Positions 1 through 8,345 of a DNA stretch of 64,000 bases are shown here, piece by piece. Position numbers and translations under genes: made by a program. The notes beneath the pieces were generated by a model. The model did no database searches. It worked only from the letters and a program-made list of their open reading frames with translations, and had not been told where the DNA came from. Source of the DNA: Streptomyces sp. WMMB303 (GTDB lineage: Bacteria; Actinomycetota; Actinomycetes; Streptomycetales; Streptomycetaceae); contig NZ_JARKIN010000001.1 of the NCBI RefSeq assembly GCF_029351045.1, forward strand, positions 741,001 through 805,000, written 5' to 3'. Position 1 is the first letter of the stretch, and each line of letters begins with the position of its first letter.

Positions 1-112
1 GCGCGAGGGCGGCCAGCCGCGTCGCGGCGGCGAAGCGACGCCGCCACGCCGTGAGGAAGGCGATGGCCAGGCCGGCCGCGGAGAGCGCGGCGCAGACGGT
101 GGTGGTGAGCAT
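1..112 (-). CDS. Partial small membrane protein (N-terminus only)
   Basis: An ATG at 110-112 on the minus strand opens a frame that runs off the left edge. The 37 visible residues start with a hydrophobic stretch (LTTTVCAALSAAGLAIAFL) followed by an Arg-rich turn (AWRRR), which looks like a first transmembrane helix with positive-inside residues. The gene is divergent from the DsbA-like gene at 216, leaving about 100 bp for both promoters. The family cannot be named from this fragment. Confidence 0.5.
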   Translation of the reverse strand, partial: MLTTTVCAALSAAGLAIAFLTAWRRRFAAATRLAALA

Positions 113-215
113 GTCTCCATGGTCGCACCGGCCGAGCGGTGGCGGCCATGGCCGGGGCCGCGGTTCAGGGAGATCTCCGGGTAGGACCCCTCCTGGGGGC
201 TGAGAGACTGTCGCC

Positions 216-743
216 ATGGACAACCCCACCGACTCCGGCACCACCCTCCCGCAGCCCCGCGCCACCCTGGAGGTGTGGTGCGAGCTGCAGTGCCCGGACT
301 GCCACCGCGCCCAGACCGATCTGCGGGCCCTGCGGGAGCGGTACGGCGACGCGCTGGAGATCCGGCTGCGGCATTTCCCGCTGGGGAAGCACAAGCACGC
401 CTATGCGGCCGCCCAGGCGTTCGAGGAGGCGGTGGAGCAGGGCAAAGGCGAGGAGTACGCCGCTGCGGTGCTGGCACGCACCGCGGAACTGACCGAGCGG
501 GGCGAGGCGCTGCTGGTCGAGGTGGCCCGCGGCCTGGGCCTGGACGCGGACGAGGTCGAGACGGCCCTGATCGACGGGCGGCATCTGCTGGTGGTCGACG
601 CCGACCAGGCCGAGGGCAAGGCGATCGGGGTGACCGGCACCCCGACGTACGTCCTCGACGGGCGGCGGCTGGACGGCGGAAAGAGCCAGGAGGGGCTGCG
701 CGAGCGGATCGAGGAGATCGCCGACCGGCTGCTGGGGCGCTGA
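216..743 (+). CDS. DsbA-family thioredoxin-fold protein
   Basis: The 175-residue product has a thioredoxin-like beginning (LEVWCELQCPDCHRAQ) with a CPDC redox motif near residue 26, an inserted helical region, and the cis-Pro loop GVTGTPTYVLDGRR near residue 143. This is the layout of the DsbA/FrnE-like thioredoxin_4 family, which handles disulfide exchange or oxidoreduction. There is no signal peptide, so it probably acts in the cytoplasm. The ATG at 216 is the first good start and has only a weak upstream GAGAG. Family assignment is firm; the substrate is unknown. Confidence 0.85.
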   Translation: MDNPTDSGTTLPQPRATLEVWCELQCPDCHRAQTDLRALRERYGDALEIRLRHFPLGKHKHAYAAAQAFEEAVEQGKGEEYAAAVLARTAELTERGEALLVEVARGLGLDADEVETALIDGRHLLVVDADQAEGKAIGVTGTPTYVLDGRRLDGGKSQEGLRERIEEIADRLLGR

Positions 744-771
744 GCGGCGGCCGCCACAGCAGCCCTGGGGG

Positions 772-1647
772 TCACAGCAGCGTCTTGAGGTAGTGACGCT
801 CCACCGTCCGGTAGCCCAGCGAACCGTAGAGCCGCCGGGCCGGTGTGTTGCCGGCGAAGACGTTGAGTCCCAGGCGGTCGGCCCCGGCGTCCAGGCAGAC
901 GGTTTCCGCGGCCAGCATCAGGGCGCGCCCGTGGCCCTCGCGCCGCCTTCCGGGCTGCACCCGGACGTCGTAGACCCAGGCGCGGACGTCGCTGCGGGGC
1001 AGCCCGGTGAAGCCCAGCCAGAACGTGCCGACGGCGGTGCCCTCGCAGATGAGGACGCGCAGCGCGGCCCCGGCCGAGGCGGCGCCGTCCGGCAGGTGCG
1101 TGCCCCGCACGGCCGCGGACCGGGCGAGGGCCTGCTCCCGGGAGTGGCCGTGCTCGACCAGCCCGGCGACGAAGGTCGCCGTCCCCTCTTCCCACCAGGC
1201 GTCGAACTCGGCGTGGACCAGCGGACGCAGCGCGCGGCCCGGGGGCAGCGCGGGGCGCGTGTGCAGCGACTTGATCAGATGGCTGCTGCGCTCCGTGTAG
1301 CCGAGCGCGGCCAGCAGACGCACCCCGGCGGGCTGTCCGCCGCCCGTTCCGGCCCCGGCGGGCGCTTCGGCCCCGGCGGTCAGCGGAACACCCGCCTCGA
1401 CTCGGGTGCAGCCCCAACCGCGCAGCACCTCCTCGGCGGCGAGTGCCGCCACGGCGCCCCGGCCCCGCCGCCGCTCCCCCGGCTCCACGTACAGCCGCAG
1501 CCGCCCCAGCGCCGGGCCGTCCTCCGGCGCCCGGCTGAGGTGCACGGTGCCCACGGGGCGGGAGTTGACCCGGATCTCGTAGGCACGCGCGCGTCCGCCC
1601 TCGGGCGGGCTGCTTTCCGGACCGGTGGGGCGCAGAGTGGTCGTCAC
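772..1647 (-). CDS. Tandem GNAT N-acetyltransferase
   Basis: A 291-residue protein with two GNAT-like halves. The N-terminal half (about 20-125) has LRLYVEPGERRRGRGA, the acetyl-CoA-binding motif A. The C-terminal half (about 140-291) has YDVRVQPGRRREGHGRAL followed by LGLNVFAGNTPARRLYGSLGY, the classic motif A/B pair. Double-GNAT proteins are common in Streptomyces. The N-terminal half looks more degenerate, so the C-terminal half is probably the active one. The start is a GTG at 1647. The substrate cannot be inferred from the neighbours. Confidence 0.85.
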   Translation of the reverse strand: MTTTLRPTGPESSPPEGGRARAYEIRVNSRPVGTVHLSRAPEDGPALGRLRLYVEPGERRRGRGAVAALAAEEVLRGWGCTRVEAGVPLTAGAEAPAGAGTGGGQPAGVRLLAALGYTERSSHLIKSLHTRPALPPGRALRPLVHAEFDAWWEEGTATFVAGLVEHGHSREQALARSAAVRGTHLPDGAASAGAALRVLICEGTAVGTFWLGFTGLPRSDVRAWVYDVRVQPGRRREGHGRALMLAAETVCLDAGADRLGLNVFAGNTPARRLYGSLGYRTVERHYLKTLL

Positions 1648-1750
1648 GGTGCCGTTCTACCCGGGCGGCCCCCGGCGCCCACCTGCCGTGTGCCGGATCA
1701 CGTGGGATCACCCGGACCGGGAAGCTCCTCGGCGGCGCCTCCCGGCGCCG

Positions 1751-2572
1751 CTACGGGTCGATGTCGGCCGCCGAACGCTCCTCGAAGATCCGCATGGCCT
1801 TGGCGGTGACCGGGCCCGGCGCACCGGGCAGGGCACGCCCGTCCAGCCGCGCCACGGCCTGCACGTCGCGCAGGCTGGAGGTCACGAAGACCTCCTCGGC
1901 CCGCTCCAGCGCTTCCATCGGGAGATCCGTCTCGTGCGCACCCGCCCACTCCAGGACCAGGGCCCGGGTGATCCCCGCCAGGCAGCCCGAGGCGAGCGGC
2001 GGCGTGTGCAGCTCGCCGTCGAGGACGACGAAGACGTTGGACCCGGTGCCTTCGCACAGCCGCCCGTGGGTGTTGGCGAACAGGGCCTCGGTGGCGGCAT
2101 GTTGCCGGGCGCGGGCGAGCGCGACGACGTTCTCCGCGTACGAGGTGGTCTTCAGCCCGGTGACCGCGCCGCGCTCGTTCCGGGTCCAGGGGACGGTGAC
2201 GACCGAGGTGGTGTCCGGGCGACGGGTCGCCTCTCCGAGGGCGACCACGAGGGTGGGGCCCGCCTCGCCGCGGTCCGAGCCGAGCGGCGAGACGCCCCCG
2301 GTGTAGGTGATCCGCAGCCTGCCGTAGGGCATCGGGTTGGCGGTGGTGACCGCGTCGCAGGCCCGCCGCGCCTCGTCCGCGTCGGGCTCGGGCAGGCCGA
2401 GGCCGCGCGCCGAGGAGGCGAGCCGCCGCAGATGCCGGGTGAGCGCGAACGGGGTGCCGTCCACGGTCCTGAGGGTCTCGAAGACCCCGTCCCCGACTGT
2501 CAGCCCGTGATCGAACACGGAGACGTTCGCGCTGTGCGCGTCCTGGAGTCCGCCGTCGAGCCAGATCTTCAC
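1751..2572 (-). CDS. pabC: Aminodeoxychorismate lyase (class IV aminotransferase fold)
   Basis: A 273-residue PLP enzyme of fold-type IV. It begins MKIWLDGGL and carries SVFDHGLTVGDGVFETLR, the family start. The PLP-Lys region (GLKTTSYAENV, near residue 141) and the cofactor-binding region EGTGSNVFVV follow. With the adjacent pabB-like gene, the likely role is conversion of 4-amino-4-deoxychorismate to 4-aminobenzoate plus pyruvate for folate synthesis. Its ATG overlaps the pabB stop by 4 nt (2569-2572), so the two are translationally coupled. A D-amino-acid or branched-chain aminotransferase is the alternative, made unlikely by the context. Confidence 0.88.
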   Translation of the reverse strand: MKIWLDGGLQDAHSANVSVFDHGLTVGDGVFETLRTVDGTPFALTRHLRRLASSARGLGLPEPDADEARRACDAVTTANPMPYGRLRITYTGGVSPLGSDRGEAGPTLVVALGEATRRPDTTSVVTVPWTRNERGAVTGLKTTSYAENVVALARARQHAATEALFANTHGRLCEGTGSNVFVVLDGELHTPPLASGCLAGITRALVLEWAGAHETDLPMEALERAEEVFVTSSLRDVQAVARLDGRALPGAPGPVTAKAMRIFEERSAADIDP

Positions 2573-3756
2573 TGCTGTTCACCTCGGGGAGCCGCTGGGG
2601 GCCGCTGTGTCACCGGACGGGCACCGGGCGCGGCCGACGCGCGCGCTGCGGTGGCCGCGGCGCTTCTGTCGTTCCCGGCGTTCTTGGAGTTCTCGTCGTA
2701 CTCCCCCGACGCTACCGCGAGCAGCCGGGAAGCCTTCAGTTCCGTCTCCCGCCACTCCTGGTCCGGGTCGGAGTCCCAGATGATCCCCGCGCCCGTCCCG
2801 AAACGCAGCAGCGGGCGCGGGTGGTCCCGCTCGATCCAGAACGTACGTATGCCGACGGCCAGCGCGCCCGTTCCACGGTCGGCGTCCACCCAGCCTATGC
2901 CGCCGGTGTACGGGCCGCGCGGCGTCGTCTCCAGTGCGTCGATCAGCCGCAGCGCGGAGGACTTGGGCGCGCCGGTGATCGAGCCGGGCGGAAAGGTGCC
3001 GGCCAGCAGTCGCGCCCATCCGCCGGCTCCGCGGGCTGCGGACCCGGCGGCCTCCGGCAGCTCGCCGCGGACGGTGGAGACCAGGTGGACCAGATTCCGG
3101 TAGGGCTCGGGCGCGCACAGCGCGGGGACGGTGATGGAGCCGGGCACGCACACCCGGCCGAGGTCGTTGCGGACCAGGTCGGTGATCATCACGTTCTCGG
3201 CCCGCTCCTTCTCCCCCAGGTCGGCCGCGGAGCGGCCGGTGCCCTTGATGGGGCCGGACTCGACGGTGCGGTCCGCGCGCCTCAGGTACAGCTCCGGGGA
3301 GGCCGTGGCGATCTCCACGCCGTGCGCCGGCAGACGTACCGTGCCCGTGTAGGCCGCGGGAGTGCCGACGGCGAGCCGGGCGGTGAGCTGATCGATGTCG
3401 GCGGCCCCGGGGGCGGGGTCCGGCAGCGGCGCGGACAGCACGCGGCAGAGGTTGACCTGGTAGACGTCTCCGGTGCCGATGGCGGCGCGGATCCGCCGCA
3501 CGCCCTCCGTGTAGGCGGCGCGGTCCAGCGAGCTGACCCAGGCGCCGGCTGCCGGGCCCCGCCAGCGGCCGGGCACCGGCGCGGGGAGCGGCGCCGGGCG
3601 CACGTCGCCGAACCGGGCGCACCACAGCCCGCCCTCGTAGTCGGCGACGACGGCCCACCACCCCGAGGAGTCGAGCGCCTCGGGGTCGCTGGTCACGTCG
3701 CGGAGGTCGGTGGCGAGGTGGCCGCCCAAGCGGGCGAGCGGGGTCAGATCGGACAC
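2569..3756 (-). CDS. pabB: Aminodeoxychorismate synthase component I (chorismate-binding)
   Basis: A 395-residue chorismate-utilising enzyme that would aminate chorismate to aminodeoxychorismate. Family signatures are present: DVYQVNLCRVL, ASPELYLRR, GPIKGTGR (the PIKGT motif of the PabB/TrpE group), VRNDLGRVC and LLAGTFPPGSITGAPK. The N-terminus is short compared with anthranilate synthase and there is no glutaminase domain, so the amidotransferase subunit must be encoded elsewhere. The last 45 residues are an Ala/Pro-rich tail. The start is a GTG at 3756, and pabC follows with a 4-nt overlap. Confidence 0.88.
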   Translation of the reverse strand: MSDLTPLARLGGHLATDLRDVTSDPEALDSSGWWAVVADYEGGLWCARFGDVRPAPLPAPVPGRWRGPAAGAWVSSLDRAAYTEGVRRIRAAIGTGDVYQVNLCRVLSAPLPDPAPGAADIDQLTARLAVGTPAAYTGTVRLPAHGVEIATASPELYLRRADRTVESGPIKGTGRSAADLGEKERAENVMITDLVRNDLGRVCVPGSITVPALCAPEPYRNLVHLVSTVRGELPEAAGSAARGAGGWARLLAGTFPPGSITGAPKSSALRLIDALETTPRGPYTGGIGWVDADRGTGALAVGIRTFWIERDHPRPLLRFGTGAGIIWDSDPDQEWRETELKASRLLAVASGEYDENSKNAGNDRSAAATAARASAAPGARPVTQRPPAAPRGEQQ

Positions 3757-3805
3757 GGTTTCGAGTCTATGAGGACGGCGGGGCGGGCACGCTGCGCAAA
3801 CGGAA

Positions 3806-3834
3806 TTTGAGCTGGCACGGGAATCCGCTAAAGT
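3806..3834 (+). promoter_or_regulatory. Probable promoter of the tRNA operon
   Basis: TTTGAG (3806-3811) and TAAAGT (3829-3834) are separated by 17 bp, a good match to a vegetative -35/-10 pair. They lie about 65 bp upstream of the first tRNA in otherwise GC-rich DNA. No coding region is supported between here and the tRNAs. Confidence 0.6.
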
Positions 3835-3900
3835 TCAACACGTCGCCGAGGTGCATGCGCCCCGGGGACGGCCTCCCGGGTGCGTCCCGGAAAAGGCACT

Positions 3901-3973
3901 GCGGACGTGGCTCAGTTGGTAGAGCATCACCTTGCCAAGGTGAGGGTCGCGAGTTCGAATCTCGTCGTCCGCT
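3901..3973 (+). tRNA. tRNA-Gly (anticodon GCC)
   Basis: The 73-nt cloverleaf has acceptor arms GCGGACG and CGTCCGC, an anticodon loop TTGCCAA giving anticodon GCC, and a T-arm loop GTTCGAATC. The discriminator base is U, as expected for glycine. The 3' CCA is not encoded. It is the first gene of a five-tRNA operon. Confidence 0.97.
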
Positions 3974-4003
3974 CGATGTGGGGACCTCCCGGGCCCCGCA
4001 CCT

Positions 4004-4077
4004 GGTGGAGTGGCCGAGAGGCGAGGCAACGGCCTGCAAAGCCGTCTACACGGGTTCAAATCCCGTCTCCACCTCCA
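4004..4077 (+). tRNA. tRNA-Cys (anticodon GCA)
   Basis: The acceptor arms GGTGGAG and CTCCACC pair, the anticodon loop CTGCAAA gives GCA, and the discriminator is U at 4074. Unlike its neighbours, it is followed directly by an encoded CCA (4075-4077). The next tRNA begins 2 nt later, so processing from a common transcript is expected. Confidence 0.97.
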
Positions 4078-4078
4078 A

Positions 4079-4150
4079 GGACGATTAGCTCAGCGGGAGA
4101 GCGCTTCCCTGACACGGAAGAGGTCACTGGTTCAATCCCAGTATCGTCCA
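4079..4150 (+). tRNA. tRNA-Val (anticodon GAC), copy 1
   Basis: The 72-nt cloverleaf has acceptor GGACGAT/ATCGTCC, anticodon loop CTGACAC (GAC) and discriminator A. The 3' CCA is not encoded. It is identical in its D, anticodon and T arms to the two Val genes that follow. Confidence 0.97.
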
Positions 4151-4177
4151 CCGGGTCCGGCCACCACCGGACCTTCC

Positions 4178-4249
4178 GCGCGGTTAGCTCAGCGGGAGAG
4201 CGCTTCCCTGACACGGAAGAGGTCACTGGTTCAATCCCAGTACCGCGCA
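4178..4249 (+). tRNA. tRNA-Val (anticodon GAC), copy 2 with altered acceptor stem
   Basis: The body is the same as in copies 1 and 3, but the acceptor stem is GCGCGGT/ACCGCGC instead of GGACGAT/ATCGTCC. Both strands of the stem differ and still pair perfectly, so the gene looks functional. The anticodon is GAC and the discriminator A. Confidence 0.97.
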
Positions 4250-4250
4250 C

Positions 4251-4322
4251 GGACGATTAGCTCAGCGGGAGAGCGCTTCCCTGACACGGAAGAGGTCACT
4301 GGTTCAATCCCAGTATCGTCCA
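4251..4322 (+). tRNA. tRNA-Val (anticodon GAC), copy 3
   Basis: It matches copy 1 over its whole length, with acceptor GGACGAT/ATCGTCC and anticodon GAC. It starts 1 nt after copy 2 and is the last tRNA before the terminator hairpin. Confidence 0.97.
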
Positions 4323-4330
4323 CACCTGAT

Positions 4331-4362
4331 CGAGGGCCCCGGCGGTTTCGCCGGGGCCCTCG
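4331..4362 (+). terminator. Terminator of the tRNA operon
   Basis: A perfect 14-bp GC-rich stem (4331-4344 with 4349-4362) closes a GTTT loop, 8 nt after the last tRNA. There is no U-run, as is usual in Streptomyces. It may also serve the zinc-ribbon gene arriving from the opposite strand. Confidence 0.8.
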
Positions 4363-4432
4363 TCCGTGCTCCGGGCTCCCGTGCCGCGTCCTCACCCGTC
4401 GCGGGCTCCCATGCGGTGCGGCGGACCCGCGC

Positions 4433-4720
4433 TCAGGAGGAGAAGAGCATCCGCCCGAAGCCACGGTGCCCGTGGTGCCCGTGGTGGCCGTGGTGGCCGT
4501 GCGAGCCGTGTTGCGGCGCACCCCAGGCCGGTCCGGCGGAGTAGCCCTGCGGTCCGGGCGGCGGAGGGGCCGACTGCCCCCACTGCGCCTCCATCCTGGT
4601 GAGAGCCTCCAGCTCGCCGTAGTCGAGGAAGATTCCGCGGCAGCTGCCGCACTGCTCGATCTGCACACCGCTGCGGTTGTACGTGTGCATCGGCGCACCG
4701 CACTTGGGACACTGCATCAT
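4433..4720 (-). CDS. Small zinc-ribbon protein (TFIIB-type zf)
   Basis: The 95-residue protein starts MMQCPKCGAPM and has a second pair of cysteines in EQCGSCRGIFLDYGELEAL, the zf-TFIIB pattern CxxC-x(17-20)-CxxC. The tail is Gly/Pro-rich and then His-rich (HGHHGHHGHHGH), which could bind metal. The start at 4720 is chosen because GGGAGAGG precedes it and because residues further upstream in frame are unlike any protein. The role is unknown; relatives are annotated only as zinc-ribbon proteins. Confidence 0.8.
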   Translation of the reverse strand: MMQCPKCGAPMHTYNRSGVQIEQCGSCRGIFLDYGELEALTRMEAQWGQSAPPPPGPQGYSAGPAWGAPQHGSHGHHGHHGHHGHRGFGRMLFSS

Positions 4721-4760
4721 TCGTCGGATTCCTCTCCCTACCGGTTGCCCACCGGTTCCC

Positions 4761-5822
4761 TCACCGGTGACCGGACACCCCCGGTCCCGGTCGGCACTGT
4801 CCCAGCCTACGACCCCCGGGGCGCGGGGAGTTCGGCACCTGCGAAAGAGCCGCGATCCGGGCGCACGCGGCCACGCACGCCTCCTCCGCCTCGTCCAGGG
4901 AACGGCCCCCGGTAGCGGCCTTCGCGACACCGAGCGCCGCGCTCTGCACCGTCAACGCCCGGGCCGGCGCGTCGAGATACCGCCACGGGTCCGAACCGGC
5001 CAGGACGTGCGGGAGGCGCTCGTCCCCCACGGAACCGGCCGCCGCGGCGAAGTCGACGGTCCGGGTGTAGGCGCCGAGGAAGCACTCCCACTCCGCGGCC
5101 GCGAGGAGACCGGCCGCGAACCAGGCGGCGGGCCGCGCCAGGTCCCAGGCCGGGGCGCCCAGCCCGAGGTCGTCGATGTCGATGAGCTGCCAGGGCCCGT
5201 CGGGCCGCGGATGCCGGACGAGCTGGCCGAGGTGGAAGTCGCCGTGGCACAGGGTGCGGGGGGCCGGGCCCGGCTCCTCGCCCCGGCACCACGGCGGCAG
5301 CCCCGCCCATGCGCGCTCGACGACATCCGCCGACGCACCGTGCGCACCCCGGGGTGCGCGCCGCATCCGGTCCAGGGCCCGGGCCGCCTTGGCCGGGCCG
5401 CGCATCGGCGGCAGCGGACCGGTGAGCCGCTCGGACGCCGGGAGCGGCGCCGTGTGCAGCCGGGCCAGCAGCACACCCGCCGCTCCCCAGGGCGCTGCCG
5501 CCGCGTCGTCCGGGTCGACCGGGGCGCCGAGGGGCCAGACGCTGCCGACCCGGCCCCCGGGCAGCGGGGAGGGGGCGTCCTCGGAGGTGGGGGGCAGCAG
5601 CACCCCGCGGTACTCCGGGGCCGCGGCGACCCGGATCCGCACCTCCAGCGCGGGCACTTCCGCGTCGGGCGCGTGTGCCTTGGCGACCCGTTCGCCGACC
5701 CGCACGACGGCGGTGTCGGCGCGGTCGGCGAGCACGGCGCCCAGCCCTCCGGGGTCCCCGGTGAGCACGGCGAGGGCCTGGCGCAGCACGCGGCTGCCGC
5801 CGGGGCTCTCAGGATCGGCCAC
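4761..5822 (-). CDS. Aminoglycoside phosphotransferase-fold kinase
   Basis: The C-terminal half has the APH/choline-kinase catalytic loop LCHGDFHLGQLV and the metal-binding IDIDDLGLGAPAWDLAR. The N-terminal half has a plausible nucleotide-binding lobe (DTAVVRVGERVAKAHAP, where a Lys could bind ATP). About 353 residues result from a GTG start at 5822, preceded by GGAG five bases upstream; the frame stays open further upstream but lacks protein-like composition. The substrate is unknown. It is convergent with the tRNA operon side and has no obvious operon partner. Confidence 0.8.
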   Translation of the reverse strand: MADPESPGGSRVLRQALAVLTGDPGGLGAVLADRADTAVVRVGERVAKAHAPDAEVPALEVRIRVAAAPEYRGVLLPPTSEDAPSPLPGGRVGSVWPLGAPVDPDDAAAAPWGAAGVLLARLHTAPLPASERLTGPLPPMRGPAKAARALDRMRRAPRGAHGASADVVERAWAGLPPWCRGEEPGPAPRTLCHGDFHLGQLVRHPRPDGPWQLIDIDDLGLGAPAWDLARPAAWFAAGLLAAAEWECFLGAYTRTVDFAAAAGSVGDERLPHVLAGSDPWRYLDAPARALTVQSAALGVAKAATGGRSLDEAEEACVAACARIAALSQVPNSPRPGGRRLGQCRPGPGVSGHR

Positions 5823-5902
5823 GAGCACTCCACAGGTTCGACGAGGGCACCGTACGGGGCCCCGTTGTTCCGAGCGCGGCGTCCGCCGCCGGATACGCGA
5901 GA

Positions 5903-5930
5903 GCCCGGGCAGCTCCCCAGCTGCCCGGGC
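5903..5930. terminator. Hairpin between phosphotransferase and small membrane protein genes
   Basis: A perfect 12-bp stem (5903-5914 with 5919-5930) has a CCCC loop. It lies downstream of the minus-strand gene at 6018-6227 and upstream of the phosphotransferase start, so it most likely ends the former transcript. Confidence 0.65.
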
Positions 5931-6017
5931 CTCGTGCCGTCCGCCGCACCCCCGTCCCCACGGGGCTGTAGAGCCGGAAGTCCCCGACCCGGTCCGCTCC
6001 ACCGGGCCCGGGGCCGC

Positions 6018-6227
6018 TCAGGACCCCAGCATTCCGACCACGGACGACGCCTGTGTCAGCACCATCCGGCCCCAGCCCGAGACGAGGCCGAGAAGGAGGG
6101 CGAGTGGCAGCACCATGGCGGCGGCCACCAGCGGGTGGCGACGGCCGCCGGGGCGGGTGCCGAGATCGGCGAGTGCCGCGAGCCGTCCCTTCCCCGCGGG
6201 CGCCGTGCGCCCGGCCGTGTACGCCAT
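6018..6227 (-). CDS. Small single-pass membrane protein
   Basis: A 69-residue protein with a basic N-terminal half and one hydrophobic helix (LVAAAMVLPLALLLGLVSGW, about residues 33-52). The ATG at 6227 has a good ribosome site (AGGAG, 6 nt away). There are no recognisable motifs. A predicted topology would place the N-terminus inside. The function is unknown. Confidence 0.65.
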   Translation of the reverse strand: MAYTAGRTAPAGKGRLAALADLGTRPGGRRHPLVAAAMVLPLALLLGLVSGWGRMVLTQASSVVGMLGS

Positions 6228-6865
6228 GATCCGCTCCTGATCGTTGTCTGGAGCGGCGGACGTCCGACCTCGGGGGACGAGTGCTGCGCCCGCCGCTCGA
6301 CAACCACATTAGGCAGGGCTGCCGGCGGCGGCGTCATGCGCGCGTACCGACTCGGGGCCTCCCGCAGGATGACGTGCGGCGCAGCCGCCTACTCCCCAGG
6401 GTGGAGGGCGTCCCCGGCCCTCCCAGGGTCTTCCCCCAGGGGGTACCGCCGCCCGGTCCCCCGCGCGGTCCGAGGGGGTGAGTTCTCTCACTCCCCCGCC
6501 GCCTCCCGACTCTGGTCGAGCCGGTGCTTCCGGCCCGGCGGGGCGGACTGCACAGGCTGTTCCGCGCCGCTGTCCGCCGCGGCGCCCGTCGGATCCCTCG
6601 CCGCGTCAAACCCCGTGCGGCAAAGCCGGTTTGACGGCGCGACACCGGGGGCGCGGGGGTGTGCGGAACAGGCGCGTCCGGTGGAGTCCCCTTCGACCGC
6701 CGTGCTCTGACATCCCGTCTGGCGCCGCGTGCGCGGCCTATCGTCGGCTCGCCGCGGCAGTCCGTAAGCTGTGGTCGTCAGACGGACCGGACACCGGTGG
6801 GCTGCTCCGCCACCGGGTGCCGGAGGTGGGCCACCGCCCATCGGACACCGGAGGTAGGAACGGAC
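6228..6865. other. Non-coding 638-bp region upstream of the kinase gene
   Basis: No coding frame here has protein-like composition. The stretch holds GC-rich inverted repeats. One is GTCAAACC (6605-6612) with GGTTTGAC (6628-6635), enclosing a smaller CGGC-AAA-GCCG hairpin. Another area (6418-6478) is built from CCCCCAGGGGG and CCCCCGCGCGG blocks, a kind of GC-rich repeat seen often between Streptomyces genes. It must contain promoters for both flanking genes, but no clear -35/-10 pair was found. Confidence 0.5.
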
Positions 6866-8263
6866 ATGGCGATGATGCGGCTCCGGCGCGAGGACCCGCG
6901 AGTCGTCGGCTCGTTCAGGCTCCACCGGCGCCTGGGAGCCGGCGGTATGGGCGTGGTCTACCTGGGCTCCGACCGGCGCGGCCAGCGGGTCGCGCTGAAG
7001 GTGATCCGGCCGGACCTGGCCGAGGACCAGGAGTTCCGCTCCCGTTTCGCACGCGAGGTGTCCGCCGCGCGGCGGATCCGCGGCGGCTGTACCGCCCGGC
7101 TGGTGGCCGCGGACCTGGAGGCCGACCGCCCCTGGTTCGCCACCCAGTACGTGCCGGGCCCCTCGCTGCACGACAAGGTGAACGAGAGCGGCCCGCTGCC
7201 CGCCGCGCAGGTCGCCTCGATCGGCGCCGCACTCGCCGAGGGCCTGGTGGCGGTGCACGAGGCGGGCGTGGTGCACCGCGATCTGAAGCCGTCGAACATC
7301 CTGCTGTCCCCCAAGGGCCCGCGCATCATCGACTTCGGTATCGCCTGGGCGACCGGGGCGAGCACACTGACGCACGTGGGAACCGCCGTCGGCTCTCCCG
7401 GGTTCCTGGCGCCCGAGCAGGTGCGGGGCGCGGCGGTCACCCCGGCGACGGACGTGTTCGCGCTGGGCGCCACGCTGGCGTACGCGGCCACCGCGGACTC
7501 CCCGTTCGGGCAGGGCAGTTCCGAAGTCATGCTCTACCGCGTGGTGCACGAGGAACCGCTGCTGGACACCGTGCACGCGGCGCTGGCCCCGCTCGTCCAC
7601 GCCTGCCTCGTCAAGTCGCCGGAGGACCGGCCCAGCACGCTGCAGCTCTCGCTTCGGCTCAAGGAGATCGCGGCGCGGGAGGCCCGCGGCCTGTCCGACG
7701 GCGGGGATCCCGCGCCGCGCGCCCGGGCGGGGTGGCACGGTGAGCGGCCGGGGACGGCAGGGCGGTACGCATCCGGCGCGCGGCCCGCCGGGGAGCGCCG
7801 CCCCCGGGACCCGATGCAGCAGCGGACCCAGCGCGACACCGTCGGCTGGGAGCGGGAGCGGGCGGCGAGCGCCCCCCGGGCCTCGACCCCCCGCTCGGCA
7901 CGTTCGACCGCGTCCGGCGCACGCGGCACCCCGCGGACCTCGCGGGCCGCGCGGGACGCCGCACATCCCACGGGCAACAGCCCGCGCAGGGGCGAGCGCC
8001 CGCCCCGCCGCCCGGCGGCGCCGCCGGCTCAGCGGGGCGGCGAGCGGACGGCGAACGGCAGGTCGACCGGGCCTCGGCCGACCGCCCGGCGCGGGCGCCC
8101 CGGAGGGCTCGGTCCGGCAGCCCGCAAGAGGAGACTGCTGCGGCAGCGACTCATCGTCTTCGTGACGGTGACCCTGCTCGTCGCCCTGGGCATCGCGGTC
8201 GCCCAGGGGTGCGAGGGTCCCGCCCGCGGGCTCGGCAGCAGCACCTCCGTGCAGGTGCCGTGA
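6866..8263 (+). CDS. Hanks-type Ser/Thr protein kinase, membrane-anchored
   Basis: The kinase domain (residues 15-270) shows the Gly loop LGAGGMGVVYLG, VALKVI with the catalytic Lys, HRDLKPSN (near residue 135), IDFGIAWA (a DFG variant with Gly-Ile) and the APE motif LAPEQV. A Pro/Arg/Ser-rich linker of about 150 residues follows. A single membrane helix (LIVFVTVTLLVALGIAVAQG, about 430-450) leaves only a short outside tail with no sensor domain. The start at 6866 has AGGTAGGA upstream. This is the PknB-type layout without PASTA repeats, so the signal is unclear. Confidence 0.93.
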   Translation: MAMMRLRREDPRVVGSFRLHRRLGAGGMGVVYLGSDRRGQRVALKVIRPDLAEDQEFRSRFAREVSAARRIRGGCTARLVAADLEADRPWFATQYVPGPSLHDKVNESGPLPAAQVASIGAALAEGLVAVHEAGVVHRDLKPSNILLSPKGPRIIDFGIAWATGASTLTHVGTAVGSPGFLAPEQVRGAAVTPATDVFALGATLAYAATADSPFGQGSSEVMLYRVVHEEPLLDTVHAALAPLVHACLVKSPEDRPSTLQLSLRLKEIAAREARGLSDGGDPAPRARAGWHGERPGTAGRYASGARPAGERRPRDPMQQRTQRDTVGWERERAASAPRASTPRSARSTASGARGTPRTSRAARDAAHPTGNSPRRGERPPRRPAAPPAQRGGERTANGRSTGPRPTARRGRPGGLGPAARKRRLLRQRLIVFVTVTLLVALGIAVAQGCEGPARGLGSSTSVQVP

Positions 8264-8345
8264 CCCCGCGGCCGCGGGTGCCGTGGCCCGGCAGCCGGTC
8301 TCGGACCCACCGCCCCGGCGGCCCCGCCGACGTGCTCCGGGCCTC

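Noticed and set aside
3901..4322. tRNA genes as an integration site of a mobile element
   Set aside because: No integrase gene, no duplicated tRNA 3' end elsewhere in the window and no element genes nearby. The three similar Val genes are complete tRNAs, not attachment-site fragments.
4079..4322. Repeated blocks in the tRNA region read as a CRISPR-like array
   Set aside because: The repeats are full tRNA-Val cloverleaves with intact acceptor stems.
6418..6478. GC-rich palindromic blocks as a possible mobile repeat (MITE)
   Set aside because: No terminal inverted repeats or target duplications are visible; such blocks are common between Streptomyces genes.
4677..6710. A plus-strand open frame of over 670 codons opposite the phosphotransferase gene
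   Set aside because: The product is Arg/Pro/Gly-rich without any motif, while the minus strand has a convincing kinase with catalytic motifs.
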